A stretch of 64,000 bases of DNA from JAHJQQ01 sp963737555 (lineage in GTDB: Bacteria > Pseudomonadota > Gammaproteobacteria > Thiohalobacterales > Thiohalobacteraceae): NCBI GenBank assembly GCA_963737555.1, contig CAVTTB010000005.1, positions 124,001-188,000 of the forward strand. The letters are read 5' to 3'. A program made the translations under genes and the position numbers. Of this stretch, positions 45,186 to 54,568 are shown piece by piece. The notes below the pieces were generated by a model that was given only the letters and a program-made list of their open reading frames with translations, was not told where the DNA came from and did no database searches. The stretch's first letter is position 1. Each line of letters opens with the position of its first letter.

Positions 45186-46496
45186 CTAGGCGATCACACC
45201 GAACAGATCATGCTCACTCGCGTCGGTGATCGTCACCTCGACGATATCGCCAACCTGAACATCCTGGGTATCGACGAACACCTGACCATCGATTTCCGGT
45301 GCGTCCGCCATACTGCGCCCCGTCGCACCCTCGTCATCTAGCTCGTCAATAATGACGGCGAGCGTACGACCGATCTTCGCCTGCAAGCGTGCGGCGCTGA
45401 TACGCTCCTGTACTTCCATGAAACGCGCATAGCGCTCCGCTTTGATTTCCTCCGGTACGGCGCCAGACAATTCATTGGCGACCGCGCCATCAACCGGTGA
45501 ATAGGTAAAACAACCGACGCGATCCAACTGTGCAGCAGCGAGAAACTGCAATAACTCCTCGAACTCAGCCTCGGTCTCACCCGGGAAACCGACAATGAAG
45601 GTGCTGCGCAAGGTGATGTCCGGACAGATCGCGCGCCATTGCTCAATGCGCCGCAGGGTGTTTTCGGTCGCTGCCGGTCGTTTCATTGCCTTGAGCACGC
45701 GGGTGTTCGCGTGCTGGAGCGGGATATCGAGATACGGGAGTATCAGACCGTCGGCCATCAGTGGAATCAGGTCATCGACGTTGGGGTAAGGATAGATGTA
45801 ATGCATGCGCACCCAGACGCCCAGTTCGCCCAACGACTTCGCCAGTTCCAGCAGCCGCGTCTTGACCGGGCGACCCTTCCAGAAGCTGGTGCCATAACGC
45901 ACGTCGACACCGTAGGCACTGGTGTCCTGCGAGACGATCAGCAACTCCTTCACACCGGCTTGCACCAGATTCTCGGCCTCTTCCAGCACCTCGCCCGCCG
46001 GGCGCGACACCAGATCGCCGCGCATGGATGGGATGATGCAGAAGGTGCAGCGGTGATTGCAGCCTTCGGAAATTTTCAGGTAGGCGTAATGGCGCGGCGT
46101 GAGTTTGATGCCGCCGGGCGGCAACAAGGCGGTGAAGGGATCGGCCGGCGGCGGCAGATGTTCATGCACAGCACTCATCACCTGTTCGTAGGCCTGCGGT
46201 CCGCTCACCGACAGCACCTGAGGATGCGCTGCAAGTACCTCGTCGGCACGCGCGCCCAGACATCCGGTTACGATGACCTTACCGTTCTCGGCAAGGGCCT
46301 CACCAATGGCATCCAGCGATTCCTCGACGGCGCTGTCGATAAAGCCACAGGTGTTGACCACCACCAGATCCGCATCGGTATAGGTGGGCACGATGCCATA
46401 ACCCTCGGCGCGCAAGCGGGTGAGGATGCGCTCCGAATCGACCAGCGCCTTGGGGCAGCCGAGACTGATGAAGCCGATTTTGGGTTGGGAGGTCAT
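45186..46496 (-). CDS. rimO: Ribosomal protein S12 methylthiotransferase RimO
   Basis: About 436 residues. UPF0004 domain with FISLGCPKALVDSERIL, NTCGFIDSA and VTGCLGARADEV, radical SAM site CNHRCTFCIIPSMRG and C-terminal TRAM domain (VQVGDIVEVTITDASEHD). RimO rather than MiaB is indicated by the SLGCPKA opening and the CNHRCTFC cluster. I chose ATG 46496; the open frame upstream adds 41 non-homologous codons. Confidence 0.95.
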   Translation of the reverse strand: MTSQPKIGFISLGCPKALVDSERILTRLRAEGYGIVPTYTDADLVVVNTCGFIDSAVEESLDAIGEALAENGKVIVTGCLGARADEVLAAHPQVLSVSGPQAYEQVMSAVHEHLPPPADPFTALLPPGGIKLTPRHYAYLKISEGCNHRCTFCIIPSMRGDLVSRPAGEVLEEAENLVQAGVKELLIVSQDTSAYGVDVRYGTSFWKGRPVKTRLLELAKSLGELGVWVRMHYIYPYPNVDDLIPLMADGLILPYLDIPLQHANTRVLKAMKRPAATENTLRRIEQWRAICPDITLRSTFIVGFPGETEAEFEELLQFLAAAQLDRVGCFTYSPVDGAVANELSGAVPEEIKAERYARFMEVQERISAARLQAKIGRTLAVIIDELDDEGATGRSMADAPEIDGQVFVDTQDVQVGDIVEVTITDASEHDLFGVIA

Positions 46497-46924
46497 GCTG
46501 AGACACCTGATGTCAGAAAAAAGGTCACGGCAGATCAAGCGGCTGGGAAAAGTTATACACACGCACGCCCATCGCCCAGCACAGCTATTTCTTGGCGGGC
46601 GCATTCTAACCGAATCCACAGCTCAGCAAGATAACACCTGGATAAATATAGATATTTATACTCCCACAAACTAATTCCATCCCCCAGCTAGTGACAGTTT
46701 TCAATCGATGCAGGCAGAACCGACTCAATGCATTCACAGACTTATACACACACCTCGCCAATGAATCATTAACAACAAAACAACGAGTTACAATCGATTT
46801 TAGGCGATGCGCCGTATTTCGGACGCCAAAAGCATGACTCTCCAATACCCCTGTGCTAGAGTTTCAATCGACTACAACAATAAAGACGATCGCGGTACGC
46901 CGCAGCAGCGAGGGGAGATACGAT
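46497..46924. other. AT-rich intergenic region with a palindrome, upstream of rimO and DUF3135
   Basis: About 430 bases with no convincing gene. It separates the divergent rimO and DUF3135 genes, so it should hold promoters for both. A perfect inverted repeat ATAAATAT-AG-ATATTTAT occupies 46642-46659, an AT-rich 18-mer that may be an operator or a promoter core. The remaining sequence is AT-rich with no structure I can name. Confidence 0.5.
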
Positions 46925-47260
46925 ATGCCTGAGCACGCACAACACAATTTCGACTTCGAGTCCTGGTCAACACTGGCCAACAACGATCCGGAAGGCTTTG
47001 AAGCGCGGCGCAGTCGCGCGATTGAAGAGGCCATCCGCCGCGCCGCGCCGCGCGCCCAGATGCGCCTGCGCCGTTTGCAATGGCAACTCGATCAGGTCAG
47101 ACGCACCGCGACGACCCCGATGGCCGCCTGCATCCGTATGAACCATATGATGTGGGACCGTGTGACCGGGACCGGCGGATTGCTCGAAACACTTATTGAG
47201 GGCCGCCCCCCGACACCGCGGCGTAACGCCCAGATCCTGGAGTTCCACAGCGCGCGATAA
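46925..47260 (+). CDS. DUF3135 family protein
   Basis: 111 residues, starting MPEHAQHNFDFESWSTL behind the site GAGGGGAG. Family features are the FDFxxW opening, NDPEGFEARRSRAIEEAI and the conserved block MRLRRLQWQLDQVRR with MAACIRMNHMMWD. Mostly alpha-helical and charged, cytoplasmic. Function unknown. Confidence 0.82.
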   Translation: MPEHAQHNFDFESWSTLANNDPEGFEARRSRAIEEAIRRAAPRAQMRLRRLQWQLDQVRRTATTPMAACIRMNHMMWDRVTGTGGLLETLIEGRPPTPRRNAQILEFHSAR

Positions 47261-47374
47261 CCCGCCAGGGGCGCATCGGGTACTTGTCGCCCAGTCGACG
47301 ATCCCGTATTATCGCCGGCCTTTCACGGCTGTTGCTCATTGCTGCAGCCGAGACGGTTTATCGAGGACTAGAGC

Positions 47375-47581
47375 ATGAAGCCGGACATCCACCCGAAGTA
47401 CACTGAAGTCAACGTCACCTGCAGCTGCGGCAACACCTTCATGACGCGTTCGACCCATGGTCGCGACCTCGCCATCGAAGTCTGCTCGCAGTGCCACCCG
47501 TTCTTCACTGGCAAGCAGAAGATCCTCGACACCGGTGGTCGTCTGGAAAAATTCCGCCAGAAGTACGGCGTCAAATCGTAA
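47375..47581 (+). CDS. rpmE: 50S ribosomal protein L31, zinc-binding type
   Basis: 68 residues: MKPDIHPKYTEVNVTCSCG, then CSQCHPFFTGKQKILDTGGR. The cysteines (CSCG and CSQC) mark the zinc-binding form rather than the zinc-free replacement. It lies just before the nuclease gene. Confidence 0.96.
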   Translation: MKPDIHPKYTEVNVTCSCGNTFMTRSTHGRDLAIEVCSQCHPFFTGKQKILDTGGRLEKFRQKYGVKS

Positions 47582-47586
47582 TACCC

Positions 47587-48465
47587 ATGCCCCTCGCGGG
47601 CTTGCAGGTAGCGCGGGCAACACCAAGGGCGCGTCGGCAACGGCGCGCCCTTGTGCGTGTTTGGTCCTGGTTCATATTCACCGGCTGGCTGGGGCTGTCA
47701 ACCGGCCTTGCCGCGCAGACACTCTGCCCAGCCGACCGCATTGATGAGCAGGTCCGCACCGTTCTCGCCTACGACGGCGATACCGTCACGCTCAGCGATG
47801 GACGCCGCGTTCGGCTGATCGGCATCGACACCCCGGAACTTGGCAGACAAGGCCAGCCTCATCAAGCCGGTGCGCTGGCTGCACGCGACCGGCTGCGGCA
47901 ATTGATTTTCAGCCACCAGCAACGTCTCGACCTGCGCTTCGATGCCGAGCGCGAGGACAAATACGGGCGGCTACTGGCACATGCCTTCCTCAGTGACGGC
48001 AGCAATCTCGTCGAACAATTACTCAGCGAAGGCACCGGCACACATATCGTCGTGCCGCCTAACGCTTGGCAGGCCAACTGCTATCAGCGGGCAACCCACA
48101 GCGCCCGCCAACAGCGTCGCGGTCTCTGGGCATTGCCGGCATACCAACCGACACCCGTCGAAAAACTCACCCTACGCACTGAAGGCTTTCACATCGTGCG
48201 TGGCCGCGTCAGCCATATCAGCGACAGCGCCTCGGCAGTATGGATCAACTTCGTTGGCAACTTCGCCGCGCGCGTCGAACGCCAGGATCTCCCGCAGTTC
48301 GGCAATTTCGATTTCAAGCGCCTGGTCGGCAACACGCTCGACGCCCAAGGCTGGCTGTATACTCGCAATGGCCAGATACGCATGCGCATCCGCCACCCCA
48401 GCGCCCTGGAAACCGTCACTCACCCGATTCCGCCGCGCAGTCATCCCGGTACAATAAGCCCATGA
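47587..48465 (+). CDS. Secreted/anchored thermonuclease-like (SNase) protein
   Basis: About 292 residues. An N-terminal basic stretch and hydrophobic segment (VWSWFIFTGWLGLSTGLAAQ) look like a signal peptide. The SNase domain has YDGDTVTLSDGRRVRLIGID (catalytic Asp/Arg region), DTPE and KYGRLLAHAFL. The C-terminal third reads GRVSHISDSASAVWINFVG to RMRIRHPSALE and looks like an added OB-type domain seen in this subfamily. Likely a periplasmic nuclease. Its stop overlaps the next start. Confidence 0.88.
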   Translation: MPLAGLQVARATPRARRQRRALVRVWSWFIFTGWLGLSTGLAAQTLCPADRIDEQVRTVLAYDGDTVTLSDGRRVRLIGIDTPELGRQGQPHQAGALAARDRLRQLIFSHQQRLDLRFDAEREDKYGRLLAHAFLSDGSNLVEQLLSEGTGTHIVVPPNAWQANCYQRATHSARQQRRGLWALPAYQPTPVEKLTLRTEGFHIVRGRVSHISDSASAVWINFVGNFAARVERQDLPQFGNFDFKRLVGNTLDAQGWLYTRNGQIRMRIRHPSALETVTHPIPPRSHPGTISP

Positions 48466-49928
48466 AATACCGTCGCACTTCTTCCTGGCTCGCACTCCTC
48501 CTGGCACCCTGGCTGACCGGACTGCCCGGCTGTGCCACCAATCCAGTCACGGGTTCGAGCGACTTTGTACTGATGTCGGAGCAACAGGAAATCGCGCTGG
48601 GTCGCCAGAGCCACCCGCAAATTCTCAAAGAAAGTCCCGAATATACGAATGCGCAGCTCGCCGCCTATGTGCAACGGGTCGGCGCCAAGCTCGCCGCCCA
48701 CAGTCATCGCAACGACTTGATCTACCGCTTCACCTTGCTGGACAGCCCGGACGTCAATGCCTTCGCCTTGCCCGGTGGCTACGTCTACATCACCCGCGGC
48801 CTATTGGCCTATCTGAACTCGGAGGCCGAACTGGCCGCCGTGCTCGGACATGAGATCGGCCATGTCACCGCCCGGCATTCGGTGCGCCAGCAAAGCGCAT
48901 CAACCGCGACCGGCCTGTTCGGCGCCATCTTGGCAGGCGCCACGGGCATCAATGCGGCGGGCGACCTCGCGAATATCGCTGGCACGGCGTTGGTACGCGG
49001 CTATGGCCGCGAGCATGAACTCGAAGCCGACCGCTTGGGCGCGGAGTACCTCGCACGCAGTGGCTATGACCCACAGGCCATGTTACGCGTCATTCATGTG
49101 CTGAAAGACCAGGAGACCTTCGAGCTTCAGCGCGCCAAAGAAGAAGGGCGTGAGCCGCGCGTCTACCATGGCCTGTTTTCCACACATCCGGACAATGACC
49201 AACGCTTGAAAGAAGTCGTCGGTGCCGCCAAACAATTCGCCAGCCCGAACGCCACAGCCAATCACACTCAGGAATTTCTCAACCAACTTGAAGGCCTAAC
49301 CTTCGGCGACGGCGAAAACGACGGCATTCGCCGCGGCAATCGCTTTTATCACTCCGCCCTCAATTTCGCCCTTGAATTCCCCGCCGGCTGGCGCATCGAC
49401 AACGCTGCCGATCGGCTGCTCGCACAATCGCGTGACGGCGAAGGCCTGCTGCAATTCACGATGCAGGATCGCAATAAGAAAATATCGCCAGAGAATTTCC
49501 TGCGCGCGCAATTAGGTGCAAATCTACGCAATGGTGAGACCATCCAACACGCGGGTATGCAGGGTTACACGGCGCTGGCCGAACAAAAAACCCCATTCGG
49601 CACGCTACCGGTGCGCTATGTCGTGTTATATCGCAACAATCAGGCGCTGATTTTTGCCGGTTTATCCAAGACCAAAAATCAGCCCTACAAATATGACCCT
49701 CTCGTTCTACAAACGGTGCGCAGTTTTCACCCACTCACGGAACAGGAACGTGCCCTGGCACGCCCGCAGCGGCTGCACCTGCTACGCGCAACTGCGACCA
49801 CCCGTTTCGCCACGCTCGCACGGGAATCCGCCCTGCCCGATTACCCCGAGGCCCGCTTACGGCTGCTGAACGGGCATTATCCCAAGGGTGAACCCGTGCC
49901 CGGAGAAATGCTAAAAATCGTGCGCTGA
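48462..49928 (+). CDS. M48 family metalloprotease lipoprotein
   Basis: 488 residues with a lipoprotein signal (SSWLALLLAPWLTGLPGC). The zinc site HEIGH lies in AAVLGHEIGHVTARHSV, with third ligand in HELEADRLGAEYL. Up to about residue 265 it is a standard M48 catalytic domain; the C-terminal 200 residues form an additional domain without a named motif. Relatives such as BepA act in outer-membrane quality control; a similar role here is inference. Its ATG overlaps the nuclease stop as ATGA. Confidence 0.9.
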   Translation: MKYRRTSSWLALLLAPWLTGLPGCATNPVTGSSDFVLMSEQQEIALGRQSHPQILKESPEYTNAQLAAYVQRVGAKLAAHSHRNDLIYRFTLLDSPDVNAFALPGGYVYITRGLLAYLNSEAELAAVLGHEIGHVTARHSVRQQSASTATGLFGAILAGATGINAAGDLANIAGTALVRGYGREHELEADRLGAEYLARSGYDPQAMLRVIHVLKDQETFELQRAKEEGREPRVYHGLFSTHPDNDQRLKEVVGAAKQFASPNATANHTQEFLNQLEGLTFGDGENDGIRRGNRFYHSALNFALEFPAGWRIDNAADRLLAQSRDGEGLLQFTMQDRNKKISPENFLRAQLGANLRNGETIQHAGMQGYTALAEQKTPFGTLPVRYVVLYRNNQALIFAGLSKTKNQPYKYDPLVLQTVRSFHPLTEQERALARPQRLHLLRATATTRFATLARESALPDYPEARLRLLNGHYPKGEPVPGEMLKIVR

Positions 49929-50002
49929 TCGCCACGACGATACTGGTATGATCGACGTTCGCGCATCATCAATGCCTTACCTTAAGTTAAACGGAATCCC
50001 TC

Positions 50003-51256
50003 ATGTCCCAAGACCGCAAGCAAGCCGCCCTCGACTACCACGCCCTGCCGCGCCCCGGCAAAATCGCTATCGAAGTCACCAAGCCGTGTGAGACGCAAGA
50101 GGATCTGGCGCTGGCGTATACGCCAGGCGTTGCGGAACCGGTACGCGCCATCGCCGAGGATCCGGCCAATGCCTACAAATACACCGCCAAGGGCAATCTG
50201 GTCGGCGTGATCACGGATGGTACGGCGGTATTAGGGCTCGGCAATGTCGGCGCGCTGGCGGGTAAGCCGGTGATGGAAGGCAAGGGCGTGTTGTTCAAAC
50301 GCTTCGCCGGCATCGACGTGTTCGACATCGAAGTGAATGAGACCGACCCGGAAGAATTCATCAAAATCGTGGCCGCCATTGCACCGACCTTCGGTGGCAT
50401 CAATCTGGAAGACATCGCCGCGCCGCATTGTTTTGAAATCGAGCGTCGCTTGTCCGAGCAACTGGATATTCCGGTTTTCCACGACGACCAACACGGCACT
50501 GCCATCATCATCGCGGCCGGCCTGTTGAACGCGCTGGAAATTCAAGGCAAGACTATAACCAATGCACGCATCACCTGCGTCGGCGCCGGCGCGGCAGGAC
50601 TTGCCTCGATGCGCCTGCTGCTGGCACTGGGCGCGACGCCCGGTAACATACTGCTGGTCGATCGCAAGGGCGTGATCCGCAACGGCCGCGACGACCTGAA
50701 TAAATACAAACGTGAATTTGCGATGGACACCGACCGCGTGACCATGGCCGACGCCGTGCGCGACGCCGACGTGTTCATTGGCGTATCGGGACCGGACATC
50801 ATGTCTGTCGATATGCTGCTTAGCATGGCAGCTAAACCCATCGTGTTCGCGCTATCCAATCCCGATCCGGAAATTCGTCCGGAGGACGCGCTCAAGGCAC
50901 GCAGTGATTTGATCATGGCGACTGGTCGCAGTGACTACCCAAATCAAGTCAATAATGTGCTCGGTTTTCCGTTCATCTTCCGTGGCGCACTGGACGTGCA
51001 TGCGCGCACCATCAATCAGGCAATGCAGATTGCGGCCGTGCACGCGCTGCGCCTATTGGCGCGCGAGCCGGTGCATCCGGACGTATTGAAAGCCTACAAG
51101 TTGGACAAACTGGAATTCGGGCCTGACTACATAATCCCGAAGCCGCTGGACCCGAGACTGATGGAATTCGTGCCGCCTGCCATCGCCAAAGCCGCCGTGG
51201 ACTCCGGCGTGGCGCGCGCGGCCTATCCGGCACACTATCCGAAGTCGAAGATCTAA
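50003..51256 (+). CDS. maeB: Malate dehydrogenase (oxaloacetate-decarboxylating), malic enzyme
   Basis: 417 residues, the short form without the phosphotransacetylase domain. It begins DYHALPRPGKIAIEVTKP and has LALAYTPGVAEPVRAI, FHDDQHGTAII and the NAD(P)-binding ITCVGAGAAGLASMRLLLAL. It decarboxylates malate to pyruvate with NADP or NAD. Cofactor choice cannot be read reliably from sequence. Monocistronic; a hairpin follows. Confidence 0.94.
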   Translation: MSQDRKQAALDYHALPRPGKIAIEVTKPCETQEDLALAYTPGVAEPVRAIAEDPANAYKYTAKGNLVGVITDGTAVLGLGNVGALAGKPVMEGKGVLFKRFAGIDVFDIEVNETDPEEFIKIVAAIAPTFGGINLEDIAAPHCFEIERRLSEQLDIPVFHDDQHGTAIIIAAGLLNALEIQGKTITNARITCVGAGAAGLASMRLLLALGATPGNILLVDRKGVIRNGRDDLNKYKREFAMDTDRVTMADAVRDADVFIGVSGPDIMSVDMLLSMAAKPIVFALSNPDPEIRPEDALKARSDLIMATGRSDYPNQVNNVLGFPFIFRGALDVHARTINQAMQIAAVHALRLLAREPVHPDVLKAYKLDKLEFGPDYIIPKPLDPRLMEFVPPAIAKAAVDSGVARAAYPAHYPKSKI

Positions 51257-51274
51257 CACCGCTCTGCTACACGC

Positions 51275-51316
51275 GCCAGAAGCGCATTCCCGCGCGATCA
51301 GGATTGCGCTTCTGGC
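51275..51316. terminator. Hairpin between the convergent maeB and nucleotidyltransferase-like genes
   Basis: GCCAGAAGCGCA (51275-51286) pairs perfectly with the complementary 12 bases at 51305-51316 around an 18-base loop. It lies after the maeB stop and covers the last codons of the convergent gene. No T-run is present, so the call rests on position and stem strength. Confidence 0.45.
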
Positions 51317-51933
51317 AGCGTCCAAGTCTCCGCCAAAAGTTCCTCGACCCTTCGCAGACTGGCGCGCGCCATCGGCTTACCGTCGACCGGACTGCGTGGC
51401 GCTTGGCGTAGCCCGTTGAGCGGAAAGATTACCGCTTCGACCTGGATGTCACCGGCCAAAAAACGCACAGAAGGGTAGGTTACATATTCGTCACGATCTA
51501 TACGCAAACGCCGCTGGTTTTGCTCAAACGGCACCTTCGCATCAAACAGAAACAAGGTAACCTCTTCGGGCGAATCAGCGAAGATGTGTAAATTGATGTC
51601 GGAATGTGCGCCCGCCGTGCCACTCAATACTGAACCAGTCAGACGCGGCTCGAAGGGCTGAAAGAATTGCATCGCCTTGAACGCCGCTTCACGCAGCTGC
51701 CGCACATAGTTCGTCGGGTTCTGTCCCTGAAACAGTCGTTGGTACGCTGCGAGTTCGAGCTCGACTTCGGTGTTGCGCGGCAGATTCTGGGTCTCTGGCG
51801 CGCCCAACCGCTCGGCCGCTTTGCGTTTAGCAACCAGATAATCGCGAATACCTTCGCTGACGATCAGTCGCGCCGCCTCTTGAGCAATACGCTGCCGCAT
51901 CTGTCGGTCACGTGTGCTGTTGCGTACAGCCAT
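51298..51933 (-). CDS. Nucleotidyltransferase-like protein
   Basis: 211 residues. The central block LTGSVLSGTAGAHSDINLHI resembles the GS-x(n)-Dh[DE] signature of the pol-beta type nucleotidyltransferase fold, but the second acidic residue is Asn (DIN), so activity is doubtful. The N-terminal third is helical and charged (RDRQMRQRIAQEAARLIV). The last 40 residues contain RASLRRVEELL. The family is uncharacterised to my knowledge. It lies between maeB and mrcA. Confidence 0.7.
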   Translation of the reverse strand: MAVRNSTRDRQMRQRIAQEAARLIVSEGIRDYLVAKRKAAERLGAPETQNLPRNTEVELELAAYQRLFQGQNPTNYVRQLREAAFKAMQFFQPFEPRLTGSVLSGTAGAHSDINLHIFADSPEEVTLFLFDAKVPFEQNQRRLRIDRDEYVTYPSVRFLAGDIQVEAVIFPLNGLRQAPRSPVDGKPMARASLRRVEELLAETWTLPEAQS

Positions 51934-51963
51934 GGCCCGTCTCGAAACTCTGATCTATGAACT

Positions 51964-54375
51964 TCAGAATAACTGCTCAGGGTAACTTGCACCACTATCC
52001 TGCGGCTGAAAGCCTGGCGCAGGCATGCCTATGCCTGCACTGCTAGCGTCTGGCAATTGACCTTCGCGGAAAGTTTCAAAAATGGCATCGGGCTGATCGC
52101 TTCCCGCGGGCAAACCCGTCTCGGGATCGATGCGCATAGTCACCAGACCGGGCGGCGGTTCCAATGATGTCTCTGGCACACCCTCCAGCACGGTGCTCAT
52201 GTAACGCATCCACACCGGCAACGCCGTGTGGCCGCCGGTTTCATCATTGCCTAACGGCTCGACCCCATCGAAACCAACCCAGGCTGTGGCAACCAATCCA
52301 CGATTAAAACCACTGAACCAGGCGTCCCGTTGCTCATTGGTCGTACCCGTCTTACCGGCCAGATCGTTCCGCCCCATCTGCTGCGAACGCTGCGCCGTTC
52401 CGCGGCGCATGACGTCCTGCATGGCCGACGTCATCAACCAAACATTCTGCGGATTCAAAACTGGCGTCAATGGCGTCGCCGTTACAACAGCCGCATCGCT
52501 CGCCACATCCGGCATGGGTTGCGTGGCCGCTTCGCCACAATCGGTACACACCCGCTTTGGCTGTGCTTGGAACAGCACATTGCCAGCGGCATCGACGATC
52601 CGATCGATGAAATAGGGCTCGATCAAATAGCCACCGTTGGCGAACACGGCGTAGGCGCGCGTGAGTTCCAGCGGCGTCACGGTTCCGGTGCCGAGCGCCA
52701 GCGATAAGTTGGGGTAGAACGAATCCTTGCGGAAGCCGAATCGCGTCACATAGTCGATCGCATAGCGCACACCGATCGCCTCCAGCACGCGGATGGAAAC
52801 CACATTGCGTGAATGCACCAAGGCCTCACGTAAACGTGTGGGGCCATAGAATCGGCCGGTGTAATTCTCCGGACGCCAAGCTTTATCCCAGGACGGATCG
52901 TCGAACACAATCGGCGCATCATTGATGACGGTGGCCAAGGTAAAGCCTTTCTCAAGTGCCGCCGAGTAAATGAAAGGTTTGAAACTTGATCCCGCCTGCC
53001 GATACGCCTGTACCGCGCGATTGAATTTGCTGCGGTAGAAATCAAAACCGCCAACCAGCGCCAACACGCGACCATCCGCCGGATCCATCGCCACCAAGGC
53101 GCCTTCAACAATCGGCAATTGCGCTAGCCGCCAAGCCTCATCCTTACGCTCTACACGTACCAGATCACCGACAGCCACCACATCACTCGCCGTCGCGGGC
53201 GTCGCGCCACGCTGGTTGGCCGATTTGTAACGCCGCGCCCAGGACAAACCCTCCCACTGCAACGTTTGCTCACTGCCATCCCGCAAGACCACGCGGCAGG
53301 TCTTTCCATCCACCGCCACCACCGCCGCGGGCAGTAAACCGCCCATCGTCTTTTCAGCCTTGATCAGTTGGATGACCGCCGCCAGATCGGCATCCGCCGG
53401 CAACGCCAACTTACGCTCCGGCCCGCGGTATCCGTGACGTCGATCGTAATCCAACAAACCGGAACGCAGCGCAAGATTGGCCGCTTCCTGATGCTTTGAA
53501 TCGAGCGTGGTATAGACCCGCAAGGCCTTTTCATAGGCTGTTTCACCAAAACGTCGATACAGCTCAGCGCGCACCATCTCGGCAAGATAGGTGGCTTCGA
53601 CACCGACGTTTGTGGCGTGCAGGCGCGCTTGATCGACTTCTTTAACCGCTCTATCGTAGGTTTCCGCGTCAATGTAACCGAGCTCGAACATGCGGCCGAG
53701 AATATAATTCCGTCGCACCACAGCACGCTTTGAATTGGTAACCGGGTTGTAGCTAGATGGCGCTTTGGGTAGACCCGCAATCATTGCCGTCTGAGCCAGG
53801 CTCAGAGCATCCAAGGTTGTGCCGTAGTAAACCTGCGCAGCGGCGCCGATACCGTAAGCCCGCTGCCCCAGGTATATCTTATTTAGATAGAGGTCCAGGA
53901 TCTCATTCTTGGTCAGTTCACGCTCAATCTTCAGCGCGAGCAGTATCTCGGTGAGTTTACGCAGATAGGTTTTGTCCGCGGTCAAAAAGAAATTGCGCGC
54001 CACCTGCATGGTGATGGTACTGCCGCCCTGTCTTTTTTCACCAGTGCGAGCCAGTTCAAAGCCTGCGCGTAGCAAACCTTGGTAGTCTACGCCTGGATGC
54101 TCGAAGAAACGGTCATCCTCGGCGGCCAGGAAGGCCTTGACCATCAGCTCCGGCACTTTGTCGATGGCCACGGGAATACGCCGTTTTTCGCCAAATTCGG
54201 CGATTAGCTGCTCGTCGCGGCTGTAGACTCGAAGCGGGACTTGGAGCTGCACATCGCGCAGCGCCTGGATGGAAGGCAGTTCCGGCGCGATATATGCATA
54301 CAGCCCTACCGCCAGGAGCAGCGCCGAAGTCATGGCGCCAAACAGCGCGGTCAGGATAAGCCGCAGGAGGTTCAT
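51964..54375 (-). CDS. mrcA: Class A penicillin-binding protein 1A
   Basis: 803 residues; bifunctional transglycosylase-transpeptidase of the cell wall. One N-terminal helix, transglycosylase motifs EDDRFFEHPGVDYQG and QGGSTITMQVARNFF, then an OB-like insert, and transpeptidase motifs SSFKPF (active Ser) and KTGTTNEQRD. It is divergent from pilM across 193 bases, the usual order in gammaproteobacteria. Confidence 0.95.
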   Translation of the reverse strand: MNLLRLILTALFGAMTSALLLAVGLYAYIAPELPSIQALRDVQLQVPLRVYSRDEQLIAEFGEKRRIPVAIDKVPELMVKAFLAAEDDRFFEHPGVDYQGLLRAGFELARTGEKRQGGSTITMQVARNFFLTADKTYLRKLTEILLALKIERELTKNEILDLYLNKIYLGQRAYGIGAAAQVYYGTTLDALSLAQTAMIAGLPKAPSSYNPVTNSKRAVVRRNYILGRMFELGYIDAETYDRAVKEVDQARLHATNVGVEATYLAEMVRAELYRRFGETAYEKALRVYTTLDSKHQEAANLALRSGLLDYDRRHGYRGPERKLALPADADLAAVIQLIKAEKTMGGLLPAAVVAVDGKTCRVVLRDGSEQTLQWEGLSWARRYKSANQRGATPATASDVVAVGDLVRVERKDEAWRLAQLPIVEGALVAMDPADGRVLALVGGFDFYRSKFNRAVQAYRQAGSSFKPFIYSAALEKGFTLATVINDAPIVFDDPSWDKAWRPENYTGRFYGPTRLREALVHSRNVVSIRVLEAIGVRYAIDYVTRFGFRKDSFYPNLSLALGTGTVTPLELTRAYAVFANGGYLIEPYFIDRIVDAAGNVLFQAQPKRVCTDCGEAATQPMPDVASDAAVVTATPLTPVLNPQNVWLMTSAMQDVMRRGTAQRSQQMGRNDLAGKTGTTNEQRDAWFSGFNRGLVATAWVGFDGVEPLGNDETGGHTALPVWMRYMSTVLEGVPETSLEPPPGLVTMRIDPETGLPAGSDQPDAIFETFREGQLPDASSAGIGMPAPGFQPQDSGASYPEQLF

Positions 54376-54487
54376 ATGAAGTGGGATATTATCAGGTTGT
54401 GAACAAAGTCATGTATTAGACTATAAAGGAAAATATAAATCTCCCGATAGCTTGATTCGATACCCCGCTCCCACTGTTAGGCATTGG

Positions 54488-54516
54488 TTGACAAACAGTT
54501 GTTGTTGCCATCTAAT
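54488..54516 (+). promoter_or_regulatory. Sigma-70 promoter of the pilMNOPQ operon
   Basis: TTGACA (54488-54493) and TCTAAT (54511-54516) are separated by 17 bases: 6/6 and 5/6 matches at ideal spacing. The predicted transcript start is about 46 bases before the pilM GTG. This is the clearest promoter in the window. Confidence 0.75.
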
Positions 54517-54568
54517 GCTTCGGGGGATTTATGCGGCGCAACCTACAGATAAGAGAAAGGAATTTATC

